This document shows, piece after piece, positions 9,236 to 20,600 of a stretch of 64,000 nucleotides of DNA (positions are counted from its first letter, which is position 1; the number at the start of each line of letters is the position of its first letter). The position numbers were made by a program, and so were the translations under genes. The stretch is from Anadara kagoshimensis (Eukaryota; Mollusca; Bivalvia; Arcoida; Arcidae). The notes beneath the pieces were generated by a model. It did no database searches. It was not told where the DNA came from and saw nothing but the letters and a program-made list of their open reading frames with translations. The DNA lies in NCBI GenBank assembly GCA_021292105.1, contig CM037865.1, forward strand, positions 70,360,356 to 70,424,355, read 5' to 3'.

Positions 9236-11607
9236 CAAACATATCTGAATCCATGTCCAAACCTCAATCACTAAGCAAAGTAAAAACAACATACCAATCC
9301 ATGTCCAAACCTCAATCACTAAGCAAAGTAAAAACAAACATACCAACCCATGTCCAAACCTCAATCACTAAGCAAAGTAAAAACAACATACCAATCCATG
9401 TCCAAACCTCAATCACTAAGCAAAGTAAAAACAAACATACCAACCCATGTCCAAACCTCAATCACTAAGCAAAGTAAAAACAACATACCAACCCATGTCC
9501 AAACCTCAATCACTAAGCAAAGTAAAAACAACATACCAATCCATGTCAAAACCTCAATCACTAAGCAAAGTAAAAACAACATACCAATCCATGTCCAAAC
9601 CACAATCACTAAGCAAAGTAAAAACAACATACCAATCCATGTCCAAACCTCAATCACTAAGCAAAGTAAAAACAACATACCAATCCATGTCCAAACCACA
9701 ATCACTAAGCAAAGTAAAAACAACATACCAACCCATGTCCAAACCTCAATCACTAAGCAAAGTAAAAACAACATACCAATCCATGTCAAAACCTCAATCA
9801 CTAAGCAAAGTAAAAACAAACATACCAATCCATGTCCAAACCTCAATCACTAAGCAACGTAAAAACAACATACAAATCCATGTCAAAACCTCAATCACTA
9901 AGCAAAGTAAAAACAACATACCAATCCATGTCCAAACCTCAATCACTAAGCAAAGTAAAAACAAACATACCAACCCATGTCCAAACCTCAATCACTAAGC
10001 AAAGTAAAAACAACATACCAATCCATGTCCAAACCTCAATCACTAAGCAAAGTAAAAACAAACATACCAACCCATGTCCAAACCTCAATCACTAAGCAAA
10101 GTAAAAACAACATACCAACCCATGTCCAAACCTCAATCACTAAGCAAAGTAAAAACAACATACCAATCCATGTCAAAACCTCAATCACTAAGCAAAGTAA
10201 AAACAACATACCAATCCATGTCCAAACCTCAATCACTAAGCAAAGTAAAAACAAACATACCAATCCATGTCAAAACCTCAATCACTAAGCAAAGTAAAAA
10301 CAACATACCAATCCATGTCCAAACCTCAATCACTAAGCAAAGTAAAAACAACATACTAATCCATGTCCAAACCTCAATCACTAAGCAAAGTAAAAACAAC
10401 ATACCAACCCATGTCCAAACCTCAATCACTAAGCAAAGTAAAAACAACATACCAATCTATGTCAAAACCTCAATCACTAAGCAAAGTAAAAACAACATAC
10501 CAACCCATGTCAAAACCTCAATCACTAAGCAAAGTAAAAACAAACATACCAACCCATGTCCAAACCTCAATCACTAAGCAAAGTAAAAACAACATACCAA
10601 TCCATGTCCAAACCTCAATCACTAAGCAAAGTAAAAACAACATACCAATCCATGTCCAAACCTCAATCACTAAGCAAAGTAAAAACAACATACCAATCCA
10701 TGTCCAAACCTCAATCACTAAGCAAAGTAAAAACAACATACAAATCCATGTCAAAACCTCAATCACCAAGCAAAGTAAAAACAACATACCAATCCATGTC
10801 AAAACCTCAATCACTAAGCAAAGTAAAAACAACATACCAATCCATGTCCAAACCTCAATCACCAAGCAAAGTAAAAACAACATACAAATCCATGTCAAAA
10901 CCTCAATCACTAAGCAAAGTAAAAACAAACATACCAATCCATGTCCAAACCTCAATCACTAAGCAAAGTAAAAACAACATACCAATTTATGTCCAAACCA
11001 CAATCACAAAGCAAAGTAAAAACAACATACCAATCTATGTCCAAACCACAATCACAAAGCAAAGTAAAAACAACATACCAATCTATGTCCAAACCACAAT
11101 CACAAAGCAAAGTAAAAACAACATACCAATCCATGTCCAAACCACAATCACTAAGCAAAGTAAAAACAACATACCAATCTATGTCCAAACCACAATCACA
11201 AAGCAAAGTAAAAACAACATACCAATCTATGTCCAAACCACAATCACAAAGCAAAGTAAAAACAACATACCAATCTATGTCCAAACCACAATCACAAAGC
11301 AAAGTAAAAACAACATACCAATCTATGTCCAAACCACAATCACAAAGCAAAGTAAAAACAACATACCAATCCATGTCCAAACCACAATCACTAAGCAAAG
11401 TAAAAACAACATACCAATCCATGTCCAAACCTCAATCACCAAGCAAAGTAAAAGCAACATACCAATCCATGTCCAAACCTCAATCACCAAGCAAAGTAAA
11501 AACAACATACCAATCCATGTCCAAACCTCAATCACCAAGCAAAGTAAAAACAACATACCAATCCATGTCCAAACCACAATTCCAAAGCAAAGTAAAAACT
11601 TTGAAGC
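9236..11607 (-). repeat. 48-bp minisatellite array, about 49 copies
   Basis: Head-to-tail copies of a unit with the core CCATGTCCAAACCTCAATCA and CAAAGTAAAAAC. Most units are 48 bp; some are 49 bp with an extra A. A sub-block at about 10985-11375 carries the variant ACCACAATCACAAAGC. Because 48 is a multiple of three, all frames show long artificial ORFs on both strands. The right edge joins a retroelement 3' UTR fragment, so the array is interpreted as the expanded 3' terminus of a minus-strand retroelement. Confidence 0.95.
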
Positions 11608-11690
11608 TGGCAAATTAGGTTAAACACGTGAACTTCCACCAGAGAAATGAGGCCGGGTGCTCCAGAAGGGTACGTGCGGAATGAGGTTGC
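11608..11690 (-). mobile_element. Retroelement 3' UTR fragment attached to the 48-bp array (copy 2)
   Basis: Contains GGCAAATTAGGTTAAACACG, ACTTCCACCAGAG and GAGGCCGGGTGCTCC, matching 350-425 closely. The match stops near 11690, so only about 80 bases of UTR remain beyond the array, consistent with strong 5' truncation. Confidence 0.8.
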
Positions 11691-11699
11691 TATCTCTAC

Positions 11700-12424
11700 A
11701 AACGCTTTTAGCGGGCTATATAAAGTTTAAGTGGCCTGCAACTATTATAGGTGATTTGCAACGTCTGCCGCGAGTAACACTTGTGTCTATTACAACACCT
11801 CTTATGTATTAATTGGCTTCCTTAAAAAAAAGAAGAAGAAGAAAAAGAAAACTACTATCTAATGGCAATCCCTTTTCAAAGGAACGGTTTGTCATAACTT
11901 TTTAACCTGAGGAAAAAATAATATATGCATTTTAGAAGGGAAAAACACACTGTTTGAACGCATGGCCTCAACGCTTAACATAAGGCTTGCGTATTTATAA
12001 GCAATCTGCCCGAATTTGACTCTGTGATATTTTTAAGCAAATTACTTTAGGTCAAAACCTGACATAAGTACATGGCACATGACACGTTTTAAGATTTCAA
12101 AAATTGTGCAATCAATTTGAGGTCAAACGTGTATTTAAAATTTACATTTGGAAATAATATATTTAAATAAAACATGAACAATGAAAAAACAACTTTGAAT
12201 TTATCTCACAATTTCTGAAAACGTACACCACGCTATATATCTCCGAAATCACCCCGATTTTGAAATGTCAGGGGTCAATATTGTCACGATTTTCATTGTA
12301 CTCTCCATTATAAGTTTATCTACGACATCTTGATAATTTTTCAAATAATAACGTGTGGGTGTACGGCTATAATTGCATTATTTGTTCTTTAGATTTTACC
12401 TAATGCGTAGTAAATGTTTGAACT

Positions 12425-12427
<3 letters not shown>
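11700..12427. other. Noncoding spacer
   Basis: AT-rich sequence, with a GAAGAAGAA purine run near 11830. No supported gene. Confidence 0.4.

Positions 12428-12466
<39 letters not shown>
12428..12466. repeat. (CT)n microsatellite
   Basis: Perfect CT dinucleotide run. Confidence 0.97.
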
Positions 12467-12471
<5 letters not shown>

Positions 12472-12645
12472 CACAGCAATATTAAATGCTTGACGGATTT
12501 CCATTAAGTTTTTTAGTTCCGTACTTTTAAAAGTTTCATACGAAAGTAAAAACGTGCAGTTTGCATAATTTGGCTATGAATTATCTACTTTTTCTGAATT
12601 TGTGAAAGTTAATTGTAGTTTAGTATACACGACTTGAATGTACGT

Positions 12646-12646
12646 T

Positions 12647-12677
<31 letters not shown>

Positions 12678-12700
12678 GGTGGTGGTGATGCTGATGATTG
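12646..12700. repeat. (GAT)n(GGT)n microsatellite
   Basis: GATGATGATG passing into GGTGGTGGTG. It gives a meaningless Met/Val-rich ORF. Confidence 0.9.
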
Positions 12701-12950
12701 TTGGAATCCATGCATCTTTGTTGTGTTTCTATTCAAACACGATTACTTTCCGCAAGCTCAAATCAAGTAGTTTCCCTGTGTCAAGTCAATGCATCTATAT
12801 AAGTATATATAAGTGAAGTGAAATCTGCATGTGTGGATATAAGTTTAGGTTTTTATTAATTCATATCATGAAAATTGAAAAACAACCATTTTATTTCAGT
12901 GTTTGCAAGCTTGATTGGTTGGATTGGTTGAAGGAATTGGGTTGGGCGAC

Positions 12951-12976
12951 TTTTTTTTTTTTTTTTTTTTTTTTTA
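12951..12976. repeat. Poly(T) run
   Basis: About 25 consecutive T. No identifiable retroposed body next to it. Confidence 0.9.
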
Positions 12977-14275
12977 AGAAACTTTCATTTTAATTTTAGC
13001 ATAATTATATTTGCCAGTATATTGTTGTTACTAAATACACTTGTCCACAAATCGTATAAACGGTCTTTTCCAATATTACAATAATATCTCCGGATTTTAA
13101 TCAATGCTAAATTCTGTTTCATTGATGTTCTATAGGATGGGAATTTCGTCGTGTATCCGTCACAAATACGCAAGCAATCGCCATAGTAACATCGATCGAA
13201 GGTAATTCATAGTTTCTTCCTTATATGGAAAGCGCATCATCACGGCTATGAATGAACGTATGTAATTATACTCTGTACGACAGAATATTGAATTTTTCTT
13301 TGACGTAAAAGAACTGAGATTAGCCTTGTCTGAATGAGAGTATAGAGACTGAATTTCCATGAAAATCTATATTTGTTTTGGTTGAAGTCGTGGGTGTAAC
13401 AGAGACATCGGCGCTTAAATTACACAAAAATATCCAACAACGGACAAACAATATTGGCGTACATCAAGTTGAATACTGACGATGTAATCACATGCATTGC
13501 CTTTAGTTTGATCTTTCTTTTTGGTTAAAAAAACAGGTTTTTTTGCAAACAGAGAAAAAGATCACGGGGTAAGTATTGAGCTTTTAATTAATACAGTATA
13601 ATAGTAGTAGTGAGTTTTAATACTAAACTTTAATTTTATAGCATCCGAGGTAACAGAAATAGTAACTCAAATAGATGTAGTGTAATTTAAATCATTTCTA
13701 TTTTCTTTAACCCGATATCACTGCTTTAACTTAACAGAAAATTAATATTCTCTATTTTACATCATCATTATTTTTAAATAATAATTTCATTAGATGCACT
13801 GAATCATAATGAAAAGTTTTTGTCATTCATGAGATTTTAAAACAGTATTCCAATTCAATTTACCGCTTTTTAATTAAAAAAATAATAAAATCGTCAATTA
13901 TTACAAACTCAAAATGACATACACTACGATTTCTTTTCGTCAAAACGCACTTGATTAAAACAGACAAAAGTCCAACCGATGTTGACATTTTCTGAAAATA
14001 AAACCTACTTCGTGTGACGGAATATCTCTTATCAGTAAGCGTACCTGGGATCACCTGTTGCGATCTGTTATGAAATTCCTCTTAAATATTATTGCTCATT
14101 AGTTATAAAAATCAACCAAACAAGGGTTTATATGAAACGGTGAGTAGATCATATTTGTTCTTTTTTGTCAATTTAAACCGTCTAAAATCCATATGGTGAT
14201 TTTTAATAGTTTTGTCAAATACGAATATATCATTGGAAATCGATATTGTGATGCAAATGTTGTCAGAAAGAGATC
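12977..14275. other. Upstream flank of TENT5, no gene seen
   Basis: AT-rich. A short acceptor/donor-like pair (AAAACAG at about 13530 and GGGTAAGT at 13567) could mark a tiny noncoding exon, but nothing else supports it. ORFs here are short and featureless. Confidence 0.35.
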
Positions 14276-14390
14276 GACCAATCAGAGCCGACTTATAAAT
14301 AACCTCAATCAGCTGTTTAGAACTACTCGGTTGTAGATCCTCCGCATTATAATATAGTGCATAAATATGCGCGCTTATTTTTCGTTCGTC
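14251..14390 (+). promoter_or_regulatory. Candidate TENT5 promoter
   Basis: An octamer-like ATGCAAAT (about 14251-14258), a CCAAT box in GACCAATCAG (14276-14285), a TATA-like TTATAAATAA (14293-14302) and a second one in GCATAAATATG (about 14359-14369) lie 300-450 bases before the TENT5 start codon. An initiator-like TCACATT follows near 14388. Motifs only; the start site is not determined. Confidence 0.3.
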
Positions 14391-14652
14391 ACATTTTGCT
14401 GTTCATGTGTTAAGGTTTTTGTTGCTATTAATTACCACTTATGTTAAGAATAGTTCATTTTCATCATTGCACAACACAAACATATTGTCATTTTTACTAC
14501 TGTTGTGCGCAGTGATACACAGTAAGTGCGACTGACAATCGATGTGCGTAATATTCTGCTAATTTTGCATTTTGACTTGCACAATCAGCCGGTCTGTTGT
14601 ATCAATTACATGTTTCGCACCGGCTTTGAACATTAACTTTAGTTTAAATTTT

Positions 14653-14766
14653 ATGCTTGTAGTTCAAAGACTATTTTGTGAATTAAGCTTGGAGCTGTCA
14701 ACATGGAAAGTAAAAACCGTTTTCAGGTTTTATGTTATGAACAAGTTGTTCGTCTGCATGAGGTGA
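14653..14766 (+). promoter_or_regulatory. Upstream ORF overlapping the TENT5 start
   Basis: An ATG at 14653 opens a 37-codon frame that runs past the TENT5 ATG in another frame and ends at TGA 14764-14766. Its context is weak (T at -3), while the TENT5 ATG has AAC ATG G. If this stretch is in the mRNA it could lower TENT5 translation. Several shorter uORFs precede it. A splice within the leader could remove some of them. Confidence 0.35.
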
Positions 14767-15914
14767 TGGAAGATGTCATTCCCATTCACGGCCGTGGAAA
14801 CTTTCCGACTTTGGATATCAAGTTAAAAGATTTGGTGCAAGTTGTAAATGAAAAACTGATAAAAGAAGGGGTAAGTGTCCGTGATATACGATTAAATGGG
14901 GGTGCCGCAAGTTACATTTTTGGAACTGACAATGTCCAGTCTTACAATGATTTGGATTTAATTTTCGGTGTGGATCTGTCAAATCACAATGAGTTGCAGA
15001 AAATCAAATCCTGCGTTCTTGGTAGTTTGTTGGATTTCTTACCAGATGGTGTGAACAAGGAGAAAATGAGCAGTTGTAGTTTAAAAGAAGCATATGTTCA
15101 AAAAATGGTGAAAGTGTGTACTGATCATGGAGATCGTTGGAGTTTAATCTCGCTGTCAAATAACAAGGGTAAAAACGTTGATTTGAAGTTTGTGGATAAA
15201 ATGAAACGACAATTTGAATTCAGTGTGGATTCATTTCAGATTATGTTGGATAGCTTATTAACTTTCTACGATATTTCTACAGCCCCAATGAGTGAACATT
15301 TCTATCCAACAGTGGTTGCAGAAAGTGTGTATGGAGACTTCTTTGAAGCATGGTTTCATTTGAACAAAAAAGTTATAGCTACAAGAAATCCAGAAGAAAT
15401 TAGAGGAGGGGGGCTCTTGAAATATTGCAATTTATTAACAAGGGGGTATTCACCAGCAGAAAATGCAGATGTCAGGGCCATGCAAAAGTACATGTGTTCA
15501 AGGTTTTTTATAGATTTTAGTGATTTGAACCAACAAAGACAAAAACTAACCGCTTATCTAAATAATCATTTCAGTGGAGAAGAAGGACTTAAACATGAGT
15601 ATTTACTGACTTTGTATCGGGTTGTAGATGAAAGTACCATCTGTTTAATGGGTCACGAACGTCGCCAAACCCTCAACCTTATCCATCAACTTGCATGTCA
15701 AGTTCTCATGGAACAGGAACAGAGAGCTCACAATAAATACCTGGAAATTCAACAGTTTGATCAGTTGAATAATTTGACAATAGACCAGGTGTACTTTCAC
15801 AGTCCTGCATATTCATCTTCCAATGGGAACCAGTATTACAACATTTTACCGAATGTGTTTCAAATGAATGGACCCTGTCCGCTCTGCCCTCCCCCTTACT
15901 TGCAGTGCTCATAA
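14703..15914 (+). CDS. TENT5: TENT5/FAM46 non-canonical poly(A) polymerase
   Basis: Encodes 403 residues without interruption. The family adds A residues to mRNA 3' ends in the cytoplasm; in vertebrates TENT5A and TENT5C stabilise mRNAs of secreted and ER proteins. Seen here: [19 protein letters not shown] near residue 20, the nucleotidyltransferase signature LNGGAASY (64-71) and NDLDLIF (82-88) with catalytic Asp83 and Asp85, a third acidic residue in KNVDLKF (Asp160), then [46 protein letters not shown] and [20 protein letters not shown]. The C-terminal 60 or so residues are Gln/Asn/Tyr-rich and not conserved. Length is close to vertebrate paralogues (about 390-440). The start has a good context and matches the family N-terminus. 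Compared with human TENT5C from memory, GS of the G-S motif is GG, and Glu166 is Asp. No intron is needed within the CDS. Confidence 0.97.
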   Translation: MESKNRFQVLCYEQVVRLHEVMEDVIPIHGRGNFPTLDIKLKDLVQVVNEKLIKEGVSVRDIRLNGGAASYIFGTDNVQSYNDLDLIFGVDLSNHNELQKIKSCVLGSLLDFLPDGVNKEKMSSCSLKEAYVQKMVKVCTDHGDRWSLISLSNNKGKNVDLKFVDKMKRQFEFSVDSFQIMLDSLLTFYDISTAPMSEHFYPTVVAESVYGDFFEAWFHLNKKVIATRNPEEIRGGGLLKYCNLLTRGYSPAENADVRAMQKYMCSRFFIDFSDLNQQRQKLTAYLNNHFSGEEGLKHEYLLTLYRVVDESTICLMGHERRQTLNLIHQLACQVLMEQEQRAHNKYLEIQQFDQLNNLTIDQVYFHSPAYSSSNGNQYYNILPNVFQMNGPCPLCPPPYLQCS

Positions 15915-17600
15915 TATATTGTGTAAGGGTAGTGATATTTCGTTCCAACTTATAGTTGGATTGACTAGCTTGTCTGGTCAGCCCGTTTGACCAGTGGATT
16001 AAGTTGCAGTTGTGACGTTAAAAGTGGTGTGTCTCTCATTTTAAGTTACAAGTGAAATGAATGTGATTTTTAATTCTAAAAATTACCAAGGAAACTGAAA
16101 AAAAGTTCATTTAAGTGATAATTGTAATAGCAGAGCAACCCTTATGTGATGTGTTCAAATGAATAATTGAATTTGCTTATGTCTGGCAAATCAATGCAAT
16201 ATTTTTGTACAGATATAATTATATATACATTACATGTATGATCTTGAGAAAGTTTTCATTATTCACAGTTGTTGTATAGAAATTTTGTTTTATTTTTCAA
16301 GTCATTGCCTTTCCAGTATCATAATATCTGTTGTATTCATGAAATTGTATTGCAATTATCTTTCATTTCGCTGTTAACAATCTTTGAATTTACTTAATGG
16401 AATTAAAACAAGTTGAAGTTACGCACATACTTCGCCATATTGTTTGAGGTATGATAGGCTCATCAAAATGCCAACAATGCATAATTATTGACACATTGGA
16501 AGTTCCATTTTTGTGCAGTTATTTTGAACTGTACATTATTAATTCATATACATGTATGTATGTGTAGAATTAGTTCTAGATGTCACCACAAGAAAATCCC
16601 GAGAACATAGGCAGCAAAGGATTGTCCGGCCGGCATTCAATATGACAGTTATATGTGTACCGGTACATGTGTGTGAGCATACACATGGAGGTTATAATTG
16701 TCAACCTTGTGATAATAGTGGTTATTGATTGTACACAGTTTATATATACATTTTGTATATATATATATATATATAGTGCATCAAAATGCCAAGAAAAAAT
16801 TACATGTACTATTAGATATATAACATTCAACCCATAATATGCTTTCATTTGCATCAAATATATAGCTCATAAAATTATGGTGTTTGAAAAAAAGCATGTA
16901 TTTTGAGAGTTGTTAACAATTGTTGTGTGCATGAATGTAGAACACATCAATGATCATGGATGTAACATAATTACTGCTGGGATTCATAAATAACATTTCC
17001 TCAAGGTTACCATTCTAACCAATTTATGATATTAACATGTAATGGTACATGTTTCATTTTCTAGTGCTATATTTTCATATTTTTAATAGGTAATCTTAAA
17101 TCGTTGCTAAAAAATAGCTAAGATGTTCAGATTTATTTTTTGAGTGTGTACATTTGAAAAATTATTTTGTCAAATTAAGTATGGTTTATGATTAACATAA
17201 GCAACAGCTAGGTTATTAAAATCTCTGGGTAAGGGTATAAAATTGCTTATTTCTGTTATTGGGGGCTTCCATGACAGTTAGAGAGTGCAATATTTGTTTC
17301 ATTTGTGTATGTGGCAAATTGTTCACAGGTGACTGCTTTGTTGATGCAAAGAAATCCAAATGGGAATGCATATGAAGTTACCTGGTTCTTACTAAATAAA
17401 TAGTTTAAGTTGCTTGGTATAAAGTCAAGGGTGGCACAGTACTACATTAAAAAATACTAAAAAAAAAAAAAAGTAATTGATACATAACTTGCTTTCTTTC
17501 TTAACCATTAAAATTTATTACTACCATATACAGGAGAGAAAAGCAGATGTAAAATTTTCTCTGCTTTTTACCAATAAATGATACAATATCAGACAAGTTT
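15915..17600 (+). other. Probable TENT5 3' UTR
   Basis: AT-rich, with AU-rich stretches and no repeat family. AATAAA hexamers at 17395-17400 and 17573-17578 are candidate poly(A) signals, the latter preceded by a small AAGCAGA..TCTGCTTT hairpin. More AATAAA hexamers occur further on (for example near 20933), so the true end is open. Confidence 0.4.
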
Positions 17601-20600
17601 GATTAACTTGTGTACAAGGTAATTTACAAATTAAATATGTCTTAAAGTTTCACATTGTACGGTATGTAATATGTATCATATATATCCACACATTTGTTAT
17701 CATTTTATGATTTTGTTGTAATTCTTCGCTTGTTTTGTCATACTAATAATGCTCAACTGAAGTGTTGTACAAATCAAATTTTTTGTTTGAATGATTATTA
17801 ATTGATATACACAACAGGCATAGGGACCAAATGTGAATATGAATAGCAATGATGATTGTATCATCAGAATATTGCTTCATTGATGTTTATATTTTAAGGG
17901 CTTTCATCCACATAAATATACAAAAAAAAAGATGAGAGAATCTCAGCAGTGATATTGTCAAGATTTGATATAAGGGTCATTTTTGTTATGAATGTTATTT
18001 TGTGAAATTTAAATTATTTTTTGAGTAAAAGCTTAAATTTTTCATTGTTCGTTTGAATATGAATTCATCCTGATGTATTTGAAATTGATGAAACTAGCAT
18101 GTTTGAATTTAGTGTATACATATGCAGGTTGATTTCTCTGTCAATGATTTAATGTATTTTTCTGATGTATTCAGGGAAAGTATTTCAGACCAGGGCTTAA
18201 AAATCTTGTAGTTTTGGCTCGCTTATTTTCTTTCTCTTTTTTTCACAATTTTCATTGATCAGTAGCTTGGCAAATTGCACGATTTTATATGCCTGTATAA
18301 ATTTATGTAGACATACAGTGTATGATGGCATTGCCTAGGTTATGTATACATGCAAATTGATTTTCCTGTTTTGAACAATATGGACATTTTAGTGAAACTT
18401 AGCTTTGAGTGGTTGTCTAGGTCAAAGGTTAAGGTTACGAAGCACAGAGTTCAGTACATGGAACTGAAGGTCAAAGGTCATGGTCATACCATGCAGAAGA
18501 CTGAAATTTGGGGTTTCTGTTTGTTTCATACTCTTTAAAATATTGGCATATACCACTTTTAGTGGAACCTGCATGTGAACAAACATGCTGTGGGTGTATA
18601 ATGTACTCAAATAATGATCTAGTTTACTGTCATATTGGTAAGTGACATGCATAATGGGGTTCGCCGCTGTACCACATAATCAACACCAATAAAGTTTGTG
18701 CGGGATTTTTTTTTTTTTTTTAAGTTTATGCTGCATTTCCTGATTAACATCATACGAACTGGTATGATTCTATATCCAGTGGAAATAATGCATCCACACA
18801 AACATTGAGTGGTATCATACGGTACAGCAACGAATACCATTACTGGACATTGGTCAAAAAGGTCAGTGGAATTTCTGATCAATGTTGACCTCATTTAGAT
18901 CATTTCTCCCTTAATTGAAATTTTTCTTCTTGTGATGCTTACAAAGTTAATTAGCTGAAACTAAATTTTCCAAATTGAATTTATATACATGTAATTATGT
19001 ACCGATATATGGAGACGGGTCTACTGGACTCTACAAAGTTCAGGATCTGGTTGCTGCTGTTTGTGATGCTTTATAATGTGTAAGAGCATAAAAACTAACT
19101 GAAAGATAAAAAATTTAAAAAAAAAAGAAAAAAATGGAAAAATTGGTAAGAAAAATTTTGAAAAAGAAATTTGGAAGTAAAAGATCACAAACACCAATCA
19201 GATTCTCTGACATGTTATTATTTAACATATATTTTTTAACAACTAGATGTACACAAAATTGAGCACTATTTAGTAGTATTATATATACACTTTGCCATCA
19301 GTAAAGGACCATTCCTATGCAATATAATGGACCAGTGGGGGTGATTTTGATTAACAAATGGGGAGGTCTTGTTGTTTATTGAAAATGCATATTGTGAGAT
19401 TGTTATATACTTTGCTTTCTTAAAATAAATATCAAAACATGGTTTCAAACTATGTTGACAAATTTCCCATGTAACAAAAATTGTGATTCATTGAATGATT
19501 TTCTGCATAAATAAGAAGGTTTTTAATCAAAATCACTAAAGTCTTGTTTTGTAACATACAGGTAAAAAATGCACATGCAGATTTAGAGAATAATAAATAT
19601 AATTAACTTATGGCAAAGTGTATATATATATATACCGATATATATTATAAATACAGGGTTGCATGTATCATCTGTCATGATTTTCGAGTCCAAAATTAGA
19701 TAAATACTGTATTACTGCTAAGATTTTAGAAGCCGGTTCAAAACTTTTGTTAATTTTTTCGATACTTAAAAGATAAGATAGTTGTGTTTACATTTGTATA
19801 TATATTATATATAATTTTTCCCGATAGAATTGTGTATATTTATTTTTCCCTGTGAAGAATTGATTTTACCACAGATGTTACTTAACTCAGAATAAGTATA
19901 TACTATTTTTCCACTTTTTGCTATCATACACATTATTCAATAACATAAAAAAGTGTTTATTTTATTTTTATGGTCAGGTCATGTCAGCATGAAGGTCTTC
20001 ACATGCGTTGATGGACTGACAATTTCAACTGTCAGCATTATTTTATTTATAACAGTGATCAAAAATATTTTTTTGTGATAATTTTATGATAGTAAATTTA
20101 TTTAAAGTGATATTACATGACTTGTGGTTTTTCGTGCCTGATTAAATAGATCTTATAATTTCTTGTTTCAACATGAGATTTTTTAACTGCAAGCATAATG
20201 TGATGAACTATATCATTAATTTTCTTGTAACTTTGATGATTTTAGATCAATTCAAACTCTATTTTTAACAAAATTGATTTGATTCTATTTTCATCAGAAC
20301 TAAATAATCATTTGCATGTCAGGCTTTTCTGGTGGGTGTTCTTAATGAAGGAATTCCTTCGTTCTGTATAATTAATGAATGGGATACGGTTTTGAGACTG
20401 ATTACTGCTAGGATACTGTTGTATATCGGGTCTGGGTTATGTCCAACAAAAACATCTTATGGTTGTTACTTTGCTATTGACCTTCTAAAATCTAGAAGTA
20501 GTCTCTCAAACCTTGAAGTACAGTAGTCTGAATTTGCACCATCTATACACTCAACCCTCTGTGTAGGATCACCAAAGGGACCCAAATAAGTATTTAAAAA

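Noticed and set aside
9236..11607. CRISPR-like array
   Set aside because: Units are contiguous with no unique spacers; the genome is eukaryotic.
10556..11623. 355-codon ORF and other long ORFs across the 48-bp array on both strands
   Set aside because: The 48-base period keeps every frame open. The peptides simply repeat the unit, and the array is explained as an expanded retroelement 3' end.
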